A stretch of 64,000 nt of DNA from an uncultured Desulfovibrio sp. (GTDB lineage Bacteria > Desulfobacterota > Desulfovibrionia > Desulfovibrionales > Desulfovibrionaceae): contig NZ_CALUWS010000005.1 of NCBI RefSeq assembly GCF_944324525.1, forward strand, positions 27,514 through 91,513, given 5' to 3'. The position numbers and the translations under genes are program-made. The notes beneath the pieces were generated by a model. The model made no database searches and was not told the DNA's origin. It saw only the letters and a program-made list of their open reading frames with translations. The number at the start of each line of letters is the position of its first letter. Positions within the stretch are counted from its first letter, which is position 1. This document shows positions 9,564-16,484 of this stretch, one piece after another.

Positions 9564-9737
9564 CGTCCGTCGGCCGGCAGCAAGCCCCGGCGGCCTGCCC
9601 GCAGCGTGGCAGCCGTCCACAGCAGGGCGTGCCGGAAAAGGGAGAAATCCCCCGGCGGTCGTGATGAAGGCCCTCCAGGGGCGGGGCGCATCATTTTGCC
9701 CACGGCAAAGCAGGCTTTTCCCGTTGGGGCTGCCAAT

Positions 9738-9947
9738 ATGAATTTTTTAAACAACTCCGGTAGATACGGCAAGTAGGCTGGACACGCTCCGCTTGCCTTT
9801 GGGGGTGGGTCGTCTCGTTCTCCGCATCTTCCTTTGGTAAAAGCGCGCTGGGGAAGGGATGGGGGGCTTGGGGAGAAGGGAGCGACCGCAAGGCGGCCGC
9901 TCCCCTGCCCTCCAAAATAAGCAGAGAATCGTGTCAACAGGCCCTAG
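9738..9947 (-). mobile_element. family B MITE-like element (copy 1)
   Basis: Inverted copy. The terminal repeat GTGTCAACAGGCCCTAG lies at 9931-9947 and supplies the TAG stop codon of the PHP gene. The conserved box GGGGAAGGGATGGGGGG and the GGTAAAAGCGCGCT motif are present. The hairpin here is short (GAGCGACCGCAAGGCGGCCGC region). The left end is degenerate. The rest of the gap from 9564 shows no gene. Confidence 0.7.
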
Positions 9948-10804
9948 CAGGGAAGTCCCTGTTCGCGGCGGCGGGCCTTGAGATCCTCCAGGATGTCCAG
10001 GGGGACGCGCAGGCCGCCGTACCCCGCGCCAAGACGGATGCGGGGCTTGTTGCGTCCGTGATAGTCGCTGCCGCCGCTCAGGCCCAGGCCCAGACGGCGG
10101 GCCAGATCCACGCAGGTGCGGATGTCGGCATCCGAATGCTCGCTGTGATAGGCTTCGATGGCGGTCAGGCCGCAGTCCTTCAGGCGCAGGACGAAGGCTT
10201 CCAGCCAGTCCGGCGGTAACGGCTTGAGGCAGGGATGGGCCAGACTGACCGTGGCCCCCAGCCCGGCCATGAGGCGCACGGCTTCTTCCGGCTCCAGCAC
10301 TTCCTTGGGCAGATAGGCCCGGCCGCCGCTGCCCAGATATTCCCGGAAGGCGGTCTCCATATCCGGCACCGCCCCTTTTTTGACGAGCAGGGCGGCGATA
10401 TGGGGCCGGCCGACGCTTTCCCCCTGCGCTTCGTGCAGGAGTTCATCCATGCTGATGTGGATGCCGAGCGCGGCGAGCTTTTCCAGGATGAGCGCGTTAC
10501 GGTTGTCGCGCTTGTGGCGCACGTCGGCCAGCCGGGCTTCCAGCGCGCCGGCCTCGCGGGGGAGCCAGAGACCGAGGATGTGCATTTCCCCGTGTTCCGT
10601 GCGGGTGGAGAGCTCGCAACCGCGTATGAATTCGATGTCGTGCTGTCGGGCAGCGTCCTCGGCTTCGTCGAGGCCGGAGATGGTGTCGTGGTCCGTCAGG
10701 GCTACGGCGGCCAGCCCGGCGGCCGCGGCGGCGGCGACCAGTTCCGCGGGACTGTCCGTGCCGTCCGAGGCCTGACTGTGGGTGTGAAGATCGATGAATT
10801 TCAT
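9944..10804 (-). CDS. PHP-domain phosphoesterase (YciV/RnaAM-like)
   Basis: 286-residue polymerase-and-histidinol-phosphatase fold enzyme. Metal-binding motifs appear in order: DLHTHSQASDGTDSP at the N-terminus, LTDHDTISG, RPHIAALL, LAHPCLK and GSDYHGRNK. This order matches 3',5'-nucleoside bisphosphate phosphatases such as E. coli YciV. The start chosen is the ATG of MKFIDLH, since AAAGGA lies nine bases upstream; an in-frame start nine codons further out has no such site. Its stop codon lies inside a family B repeat. Confidence 0.88.
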   Translation of the reverse strand: MKFIDLHTHSQASDGTDSPAELVAAAAAAGLAAVALTDHDTISGLDEAEDAARQHDIEFIRGCELSTRTEHGEMHILGLWLPREAGALEARLADVRHKRDNRNALILEKLAALGIHISMDELLHEAQGESVGRPHIAALLVKKGAVPDMETAFREYLGSGGRAYLPKEVLEPEEAVRLMAGLGATVSLAHPCLKPLPPDWLEAFVLRLKDCGLTAIEAYHSEHSDADIRTCVDLARRLGLGLSGGSDYHGRNKPRIRLGAGYGGLRVPLDILEDLKARRREQGLPC

Positions 10805-10933
10805 GTCGGGATCCTTTTCGACGCATTTCATCCGTTTTGCCGATAAATGGCAAGAGGCGCCGCCCCTTGAAGTGCGGGCGGTATGGGGCTATGTTCTGCC
10901 TCGATATTCCTGTTTCGGGAGGTTCTCTTACGC

Positions 10934-11137
10934 ATGCAGACCGAGGAACTTTTGCAGATACTGGCCTGTCCGCGCTGTCATGGCGAGCTGACGGCGGAAG
11001 GCCGGCCGGACGAACCGGCGGGTTTTTTTTGTGCCGCCTGCGCGGTGGTCTATCCCGTCCGGGACGGCATCCCCGTCATGCTGCTGGAAGAGGCCGTGCC
11101 GCTGGAGCGCTGGCGGGTCGAGCATCCCGCAGCCTGA
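10934..11137 (+). CDS. Trm112-family zinc-ribbon protein
   Basis: 67-residue protein of the Trm112p/UPF0434 family. It has ILACPRCHGELT at the N-terminus, a second pair FFCAACAVVYPV, and the family-typical ending YPVRDGIPVMLLEEA. Four cysteines could bind zinc. Eukaryotic Trm112 activates methyltransferases; the bacterial role is unclear. GGGAGG lies upstream of the chosen ATG. Confidence 0.85.
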   Translation: MQTEELLQILACPRCHGELTAEGRPDEPAGFFCAACAVVYPVRDGIPVMLLEEAVPLERWRVEHPAA

Positions 11138-11191
11138 CCGTGCCCGCACGCCGCATCCGCAGGCGTGACCGACCCTTTTTCAGGAGGTGCC

Positions 11192-11749
11192 ATGCGTCTT
11201 CTCATTGCTTCCGATCTGCACGGTTCGCTGGAAAGCCTGAATTTCCTGCGGGAGCGTGCCGAGGCCCTGCAGCCGGATTTGCTCGTGCTGTTGGGCGACC
11301 TTGTGTATCACGGGCCGCGCAATCCGCTGCCGTCGGGCTACGATACCCTCGGCGTGCTGGGTACCTTCGCCGCCGTGACGTGTCCGCTGCTGGCGGTGCG
11401 CGGCAATTGCGACGGCGAGGTGGACATGAACCTGCTGCCCTTCGCCACGGCGGAAAATGCCTGGCTGTCGGTGGACAACCTGCGCGTTTTCGCCTCCCAC
11501 GGGCATCTGTTGCCTGACGTGCCGCCCATGCCCGCCCGCTTCCCGCAGGGGACGGTCTTTTTGCGGGGACATACGCATATCCCGCGCGGCGAGACGCGGG
11601 ACGGCTACCATTTCTGGAATCCCGGTTCGCTCAGCCTGCCCAAGGGCGGCTCGCCCCGCAGTTATGCCGTGTATGAAGACGGCTGTTTCCGCGTGCTGGA
11701 CATGCAGGGGCGGGAAGTGCTGCGCCATTGGCCGCGGCAGAACGATTGA
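11192..11749 (+). CDS. YfcE/MJ0936-type metallophosphodiesterase
   Basis: 185-residue calcineurin-like phosphoesterase with all metal motifs: ASDLHGS, LLGDLVYHGP, RGNCDGE, ASHGHLLP and RGHTHIPRGE. Length and motif order fit the YfcE family, which hydrolyses phosphodiesters in vitro with unknown physiological substrate. The start is set by AGGAGG five bases before ATGCGTCTT. The Maf gene follows after 11 bases. Confidence 0.9.
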   Translation: MRLLIASDLHGSLESLNFLRERAEALQPDLLVLLGDLVYHGPRNPLPSGYDTLGVLGTFAAVTCPLLAVRGNCDGEVDMNLLPFATAENAWLSVDNLRVFASHGHLLPDVPPMPARFPQGTVFLRGHTHIPRGETRDGYHFWNPGSLSLPKGGSPRSYAVYEDGCFRVLDMQGREVLRHWPRQND

Positions 11750-11760
11750 GCGGGCGCGGC

Positions 11761-12417
11761 ATGACGGCTTCCGTAACGAAGTGGCCCCCGCTGTTCGCCC
11801 TGCCTGCCGGCTGGGATCTGGTGCTGGCCTCGCATTCGCCCCGGCGGCGGCAGTTCCTGGACGAGTGGGGGTTGACCTATCGGATCGTGACGGGCAGGGA
11901 CGAAGAGCCCCGGCCCGCAGCGGGCGAGGTCCCGGCGGATTATGCCCGGCGGGCGGCCCGGGCCAAGGCGCTGGCCGCCGCGGCGGCGGACGGCCGGACG
12001 GCGGGCCCGCGCGTGCTGCTGGCGGCGGACACCATCGTGGCGCTGGACGGGGATATCCTCGGCAAGCCCGCCAGTCGGGAGCACGCGTTGTCCATGCTGC
12101 GCCGCCTTGCCGGTCAGACGCACGAGGTGATCAGCGCCGTCTGCCTGCTGGGGCCGCAGGGGGAGGAGATCCTGTTCCATGACGTGAGCCGCGTTGGCTT
12201 TGCGCCCTGGCCGGATGCCGTACTGGCGGCCTACGCCGCCACCGGCGAGCCGGACGACAAGGCCGGGGCCTATGCCATCCAGGGGCAGGGCGCTGTGCTG
12301 GTGGAACGTGTGACCGGCTCCTGGAGCACCGTGGTCGGGCTGCCGGTGAGCCGTCTGGCGCAGGAGATGCTGCGGCGCGGCTGGCTGGTGCCGGTACGGC
12401 GGGAAGCTGCGATCTGA
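11761..12417 (+). CDS. Maf-family nucleoside triphosphate pyrophosphatase
   Basis: House-cleaning enzyme that hydrolyses non-canonical or excess nucleoside triphosphates (dTTP/UTP or m7GTP depending on subgroup) to monophosphates. Family motifs are LASHSPRRRQFLDEWGL, LAADTIVALDGDILGKP and AGAYAIQGQGAVLVERVTGSWSTVVGLP. The full protein has 218 residues from the ATG at this start; the ribosome site is weak. It is in an operon with the YfcE-like gene and is followed by a terminator. Confidence 0.92.
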   Translation: MTASVTKWPPLFALPAGWDLVLASHSPRRRQFLDEWGLTYRIVTGRDEEPRPAAGEVPADYARRAARAKALAAAAADGRTAGPRVLLAADTIVALDGDILGKPASREHALSMLRRLAGQTHEVISAVCLLGPQGEEILFHDVSRVGFAPWPDAVLAAYAATGEPDDKAGAYAIQGQGAVLVERVTGSWSTVVGLPVSRLAQEMLRRGWLVPVRREAAI

Positions 12418-12445
12418 CCGGGGGCCGGAGCGCCATACCGTCAAT

Positions 12446-12477
12446 GAAGGAGGGCCGTTGTCGCGGTCCTTTTTTTG
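12446..12477 (+). terminator. rho-independent terminator after maf
   Basis: AAGGAGGGCCG pairs with CGGTCCTTTTT (with G-T wobbles) around a six-base loop, followed by a run of seven T. Confidence 0.75.
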
Positions 12478-12869
12478 TCTCCGGCGTCTGGCGGATGGCA
12501 GGCGGACGGACGTTGTGCCGTACAGGAACAGGCTGCTTGCGCGAACAGTCAGCCGCCGGATGGGAAGAATAGGGATTGTTTGTATAAACAGTTAATATTT
12601 TCATAGGGTTGGCGATGGCATTGCAGCGGCATTCCAAAAAATTTTTTTGCGGAATCTTGTGAAAAAAAGTTCTTGATGCCTGTGCCGTGCAGGCCTTTAT
12701 CCGTCGTAAGAGGAGAGGGGAAAAAAAGCGCTTGTGCCAAAAGGCGCAACCATGATTGGAAGCACAAACAATTTCGGCCTCTTGACGCTCCCGAAAAATA
12801 CTCCTAGGCCCATATCATCGGCGAGTGCCCGTGTCTTTCACTCTTAACCATGCAGGGAGTATCAAGGCC
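12478..12869 (+). other. long AT-richer upstream region of acs
   Basis: About 390 bases without a credible gene, markedly richer in A/T than its surroundings (for example TTGTTTGTATAAACAG and AAAAAATTTTTTTGCGG near 12575-12650). It probably holds the acs promoter and operators, but no spaced -35/-10 pair or known operator is convincing. Confidence 0.5.
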
Positions 12870-14945
12870 ATGTCTCAAGAACGCATCACCACGCTGTTGA
12901 CCGAAAGCCGTAGCTATCTTCCGCCGGAGCACGGCAAGTCAAGCGCATGGATTTGCGGCCAGGATGAAGCTGAGGCCATTTGCCGGAGAGCGCTTGAAGA
13001 TCCCAACGACTTCTGGGGGGCGCGCGCCTCGCAGCTCATCCACTGGTACAAGCGATGGGACAAAGTGCTTGATGCGGACGAGGAAAAGCACAAGTACAGA
13101 TGGTTCACCAATGCCAAGCTCAATGCGTCCTTCAACTGCATCGACCGCCATATCTATTCCGGCCGCCGCAACAAGGCCGCGCTCATCTGGCAGGGTGAAA
13201 AAGAAATGGACGTGCGCTGCTTCACCTACCAGATGCTGTACACGGAAGTCTGCCGGGTGGCCCATGCCCTGAGTTCTCTGCGGGTGCGCAAGGGCGACCG
13301 CGTGGCCCTGTACATGCCCATGATTCCCGAACTGGTCATCGCCATGCTGGCTTGCGCGCGCATCGGCGCGGTGCATACGGCCATCTTTTCCGGCTATGCC
13401 GAGGGCGGGGTGCGCAGCCGCATCCAGGGCGCCAAGGCCAAGGTGGTCATCACGGCCGACGGCGTCATTCGCGCGGGCAGCGTCAAGCCGCTCAAGAGCA
13501 ATCTTGACCCCATTCTGGAAAAGTGCCCCTCGGTGGCTCATGTGGTGGTGGTCGGCCATGCCGGGCTGCAGGACGTGAAGATGATGCCCAACCGGGACAT
13601 CTGGTGGCATGACCTCATCGAGGACTTCACGCTGGACGTGGACTTCCCCTGCGAGACCATGGACGCCAACGATCCGCTCTTCCTCCTGCACACCAGCGGC
13701 AGCACCGGCAAGCCCACGGGCATCATGCACTCCACGGGCGGGTATCTGACCTATGCGGCGCACACCACGCAGTGGATCTTCGACATGCGTGACGACGACG
13801 TGTACTGGTGCACCGCCGACATGGGCTGGATCACCGGCCACACTTACGGCGTGTACGGCCCGTTGGCCCTGGGCGCGACGACCATGATGTTCGAGGGCGT
13901 GCCCAACTGGCCCAAGCCCGACCGCTACTGGCGCATCGTGGAAAAATTCCGCGTGAATATCCTCTATACCGCTCCCACGGTCATCCGCTCGCTCATGCGC
14001 ATGGGCGAAGCCTGGCCGGAACGCTATGACCTGCGCACGCTGCGCGTGCTGGGGTCGGTCGGGGAGCCCATCAATCCCGAAGCCTGGCAGTGGTACCACA
14101 AGAACATCGGCGGCGGGGAGCTGCCCATCGTGGATACCTGGTGGCAGACGGAGACCGGCGGCGCCATGATCAGCCCGCTGCCCTACGCCACCAAGCTCAA
14201 GCCCGGTTCGGCCACCTTCCCCCTGCCCGGCATCGACGCCACGGTCATGGGCTCGACCGGGCGGGACGGCGACGATCTGACCGAAGGCCGCCGCTCGGGA
14301 CATCTGGTCATCCGCAAGCCGTGGCCCGGCATGATGCTGGGCGTCTTCAACGACGAGGAGAAGTACCAGAGCTATTTCAGCCGCTTCGGCTGCTTTGACT
14401 CCGGCGACGGCGCGGAGATCGACGACGACGGCTATTTCTGGATCCTGGGCCGTATCGACGACTCCATCAACGTGTCCGGTCACCGGCTGTCCACGGCCGA
14501 GATCGAAGCCGTGCTCGCGGCCAGCCCCGATGTGGCGGAAGCCGCCGTGGTGCCCATGCCGCACGCCCTCAAGGGCGAAGCCATCTATGCCTATGTGGTG
14601 GTGCGGGACGAAGTGCCGTGGAGCGACGACGTACGCAAGAAACTGCGGGATACCGTCCGCCGGGATATCGGCGCGCTGGCCTCGCCTGAATATATCCAGT
14701 TCGTGGAGGCCATGCCCAAGACCTGCTCCGGCAAGATCATCCGCCGCATGCTGCGCAAGATCGCGGGCAACGTCTATGATGATCTGGGCGATACCACCTC
14801 GCTGGCCCATCCCGAAGTGCTGGACGCCATCATCACCGGGCATCAGAACCTGCTGCTCGGGCAGCACGAAACGGCGTCCTCCGTGCCGGCTCCCGAGGAC
14901 AAGGGCGCCGCGCCGCAGGACGAGTCCGGCAAGAAAGCAAGCTGA
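12870..14945 (+). CDS. acs: acetyl-CoA synthetase
   Basis: AMP-forming acetate-CoA ligase, which activates acetate through acetyl-adenylate. Motifs are the P-loop-like [10 protein letters not shown], the acetate-pocket region [10 protein letters not shown], the hinge [14 protein letters not shown] and the acetylation-site region [16 protein letters not shown], whose Lys is a conserved control site of Acs enzymes. The 691 residues include a longer than usual tail after that motif, rich in Ala/Pro/Glu. The ATG of MSQERITT was preferred over a GTG 15 codons upstream because it matches family length and follows GGGAG/AAGG. It sits alone behind a long regulatory gap. Confidence 0.95.
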   Translation: MSQERITTLLTESRSYLPPEHGKSSAWICGQDEAEAICRRALEDPNDFWGARASQLIHWYKRWDKVLDADEEKHKYRWFTNAKLNASFNCIDRHIYSGRRNKAALIWQGEKEMDVRCFTYQMLYTEVCRVAHALSSLRVRKGDRVALYMPMIPELVIAMLACARIGAVHTAIFSGYAEGGVRSRIQGAKAKVVITADGVIRAGSVKPLKSNLDPILEKCPSVAHVVVVGHAGLQDVKMMPNRDIWWHDLIEDFTLDVDFPCETMDANDPLFLLHTSGSTGKPTGIMHSTGGYLTYAAHTTQWIFDMRDDDVYWCTADMGWITGHTYGVYGPLALGATTMMFEGVPNWPKPDRYWRIVEKFRVNILYTAPTVIRSLMRMGEAWPERYDLRTLRVLGSVGEPINPEAWQWYHKNIGGGELPIVDTWWQTETGGAMISPLPYATKLKPGSATFPLPGIDATVMGSTGRDGDDLTEGRRSGHLVIRKPWPGMMLGVFNDEEKYQSYFSRFGCFDSGDGAEIDDDGYFWILGRIDDSINVSGHRLSTAEIEAVLAASPDVAEAAVVPMPHALKGEAIYAYVVVRDEVPWSDDVRKKLRDTVRRDIGALASPEYIQFVEAMPKTCSGKIIRRMLRKIAGNVYDDLGDTTSLAHPEVLDAIITGHQNLLLGQHETASSVPAPEDKGAAPQDESGKKAS

Positions 14946-15040
14946 CGCCGCCTCCCGGGCATGCCCGGCGCGCAGCGGTGACGATGGGCCAGTGACGCCA
15001 GCCGCTTTCCCGCAGGAAAGGGTCACGCCATCAACGCAGC

Positions 15041-15068
15041 GGGGGCTGCCTTCGGGCAGCCCCCTTTT
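15041..15068 (+). terminator. rho-independent terminator after acs
   Basis: Perfect ten-base arms GGGGGCTGCC and GGCAGCCCCC with a TTCG tetraloop, followed by TTTT. Confidence 0.85.
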
Positions 15069-15113
15069 GGTTCAGCCTGCGCGCTCAGGGGACGATCCTG
15101 ACGTGCGGCCCGG

Positions 15114-15338
15114 TTACAGCGCCTTGCGGCGTTTCCAGACGTGATCGGCCAGCAGGACGCTGAAGGCGATCCCGGTCAGCACATGGGCCTTGCTCTTGCC
15201 GGCAAAGCCCAGGGCCAGCGAGAGGCCCAGCGTCCCCAGCATGACGCGCATGGTCAGTTTGCGGGTGTTCACGGCCGGCCGTCGGGCGGGCGTCGCACAG
15301 TCGGGAGCGGACGTTTCCAGGGGAGCGATGGTGGACAT
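15114..15338 (-). CDS. small membrane protein divergent from feoA
   Basis: 74-residue protein with one or two hydrophobic stretches (MLGTLGLSLALGFAG and HVLTGIAFSVLLADHVW) and a basic tail. Histidines in KAHVLTG and LADHVWK recall small DUF4405-like haem or flavin-associated membrane proteins, but this is not a firm family call. The ATG of MSTIAPLE is chosen because GGAGG lies five bases before it. It shares a Fur-like operator with the divergent feoA gene, suggesting iron control. Confidence 0.55.
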   Translation of the reverse strand: MSTIAPLETSAPDCATPARRPAVNTRKLTMRVMLGTLGLSLALGFAGKSKAHVLTGIAFSVLLADHVWKRRKAL

Positions 15339-15367
15339 GGTTGCCTCCATTGAAAAGATGGGTTGAG

Positions 15368-15396
15368 GAAAAAATGAATTTAACTTTCATTTTTTC
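15368..15396. promoter_or_regulatory. Fur-like operator between divergent iron genes
   Basis: A perfect inverted repeat with 11-base arms, GAAAAAATGAA and TTCATTTTTTC, around seven bases. The central TGAATTTAACTTTCA agrees at most positions with the Desulfovibrio Fur motif TGAAAATnATTTTCA. It lies 29 bases from the minus-strand gene and upstream of feoA, so one site could repress both directions. Experimental binding is not known. Confidence 0.7.
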
Positions 15397-15442
15397 TTGA
15401 CGACCACGCTAAAGTAAGTCACTGTCCTTTGCAAGCCCGCAC

Positions 15443-15524
15443 GGGCAGCTTCCGGCACGACGATCCAGAACCGACCCCTACTGGCGTGCCGCAGGCACGT
15501 CAGCCAGCGTGCCGGAAGCTGCCC
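15443..15524 (+). promoter_or_regulatory. structured feoA leader, nested hairpins
   Basis: Outer arms GGGCAGCTTCCGGCACG (15443-15459) and CGTGCCGGAAGCTGCCC (15508-15524) are perfectly complementary over 17 bases. Inside the loop a second hairpin pairs CTGGCGTGCC with GGCACGTCAG (15481-15503). The structure ends 26 bases before the feoA ribosome-binding site. It could be a riboswitch-like leader, a protein-binding RNA or a DNA element; no known class is matched with confidence. Confidence 0.6.
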
Positions 15525-15557
15525 ATGCGATACACCGTGTTTTTACAGGAGGCGGTC

Positions 15558-15797
15558 ATGAGCAATATCATCAGTTTGCGTCAGATGGCAGTAGGGCAGC
15601 AGGGCAAGATCGCCGCTGTGGAGGCGCTCGGCGAAATGGGACGTCGCATCCGGGACATGGGGCTTATCCCCGGCACGACGGTTTCCGTGGTGGGGCGCGC
15701 GCCGCTCAAGGATCCGGTGGCCTTGCGGCTTTCCGGCGTGACGGTGACGCTGCGCAACAGCGAGGCCGATCATATCACCATCGATGTGGCAGGCTAA
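15558..15797 (+). CDS. feoA: FeoA-type SH3-like iron transport accessory protein
   Basis: 79-residue cytoplasmic FeoA domain: SLRQMAVGQQGKIAAVEALGEMGRRIRDMGLIPGTTVSVVGRAPLKDPVALRLSG. The conserved MGLIPGT and RDPV-like turns are present. FeoA normally assists the ferrous permease FeoB, yet no feoB is in the window; here the next genes encode the ferrosome ATPase and partners. AGGAGG precedes the ATG. Likely Fur-repressed from the operator upstream. Confidence 0.93.
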   Translation: MSNIISLRQMAVGQQGKIAAVEALGEMGRRIRDMGLIPGTTVSVVGRAPLKDPVALRLSGVTVTLRNSEADHITIDVAG

Positions 15798-15839
15798 CGT
15801 GCCGCCACTCCCCGGGCGAGCGGGGCGAAGTTGTTGATG

Positions 15840-15861
15840 AAGGGGGGCGACCCCCTTTTTT
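15840..15861 (+). terminator. possible terminator or attenuator inside the iron cluster
   Basis: GGGGG and CCCCC arms around GCGA, followed by six T, between feoA and the next co-directional gene. The stem is short, so partial read-through is likely. Confidence 0.55.
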
Positions 15862-15884
15862 CAAGTTGTAGCGATAAGGAGAAA

Positions 15885-16142
15885 ATGCCTGTGAATTCTG
15901 TATTCAAGTATGGTCTGGTTTTTCTGGGCGGTCTCGTAGTGGGCGCGCTGGGCGCGACGGCGGCCAAGCGGGGTTCGCTGAACCTCAAGCCGCTGGCCAC
16001 GGATCTCATCAGCCGCGGTATGGACGTGAAGGACGCGCTTATGAGCAAGATGGAAGCGGTCAAGGAAGACATGCAAGATTTGGCGGCGGAAGCCCGCGCC
16101 AAAGCCGAGGACCGCAAGGCCGCTCCGCAGCAGGACGCCTAG
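15885..16142 (+). CDS. DUF6110-like small membrane protein of ferrosome locus
   Basis: 85-residue protein with one N-terminal membrane segment containing glycine zippers (YGLVFLGGLVVGALGATAA) and a soluble helical tail with repeated acidic/basic residues (KMEAVKEDMQDLAAEARAKAEDRK). This shape matches small DUF6110-type proteins next to P1B-6 ATPases in ferrosome clusters, where glycine-zipper proteins are proposed to shape or fill the organelle membrane. The FezA-like role is inferred from position and topology. AAGGAG precedes the ATG. A terminator and a repeat separate it from the ATPase gene. Confidence 0.7.
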   Translation: MPVNSVFKYGLVFLGGLVVGALGATAAKRGSLNLKPLATDLISRGMDVKDALMSKMEAVKEDMQDLAAEARAKAEDRKAAPQQDA

Positions 16143-16213
16143 GGCGAAGGCTCTGCCGCGAGCTGTCAACGTGACTATTCCCGTCCGGCCGGGAGGCCGG
16201 GCGGGAGCAGTCT

Positions 16214-16240
16214 GCCGCCGCAAACCGCGGCGGCTTTTTT
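16214..16240 (+). terminator. rho-independent terminator before fezB
   Basis: Perfect GCCGCCGC and GCGGCGGC arms with a five-base loop and six T, 72 bases after the stop of the DUF6110-like gene. It should reduce or end transcription before the ATPase gene. Confidence 0.85.
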
Positions 16241-16267
16241 AGAGTCTTGCAAACAGAAGATGCTCTT

Positions 16268-16416
16268 GGAACGTTTCACCTTTGAAAAGGGTGGAACGCG
16301 AGGCGGCGGCACAGCGCCGTCCGGCCCAAAGTGGTTGGAAAAACAGCGCTTTTTCCGCGAAACGCCAGGTCGTATGGTTTGAAACGCAACGCGTTTCAAA
16401 CGGAAATTGCTCTAGG
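16268..16416 (+). repeat. family A hairpin repeat (copy 2)
   Basis: Full direct copy between the terminator and fezB. It has the CGTTTCACCTTT arm pair, the GGCGGCGGCACAGCGCC hairpin, GGAAAAACAGCGCTTTTTCC, and the GTTTGAAACGC/GCGTTTCAAAC hairpin. It ends in TTGCTCTAG. Confidence 0.9.
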
Positions 16417-16484
16417 GAACAGCCCCATCGCGCACGTCGGGCGGAATGGGCAAAACGTCGAAACGGTTCAGGGGAGTGGCGCGC

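Noticed and set aside
12939-15026. Minus-strand open frame of 695 codons
   Set aside because: Antisense to acs, whose motifs are unmistakable.
15443-15524. Known NiCo/czcD or other named metal riboswitch in the feoA leader
   Set aside because: The visible structure is a long simple stem with one inner hairpin; the conserved multi-stem junction of that class was not recognised.
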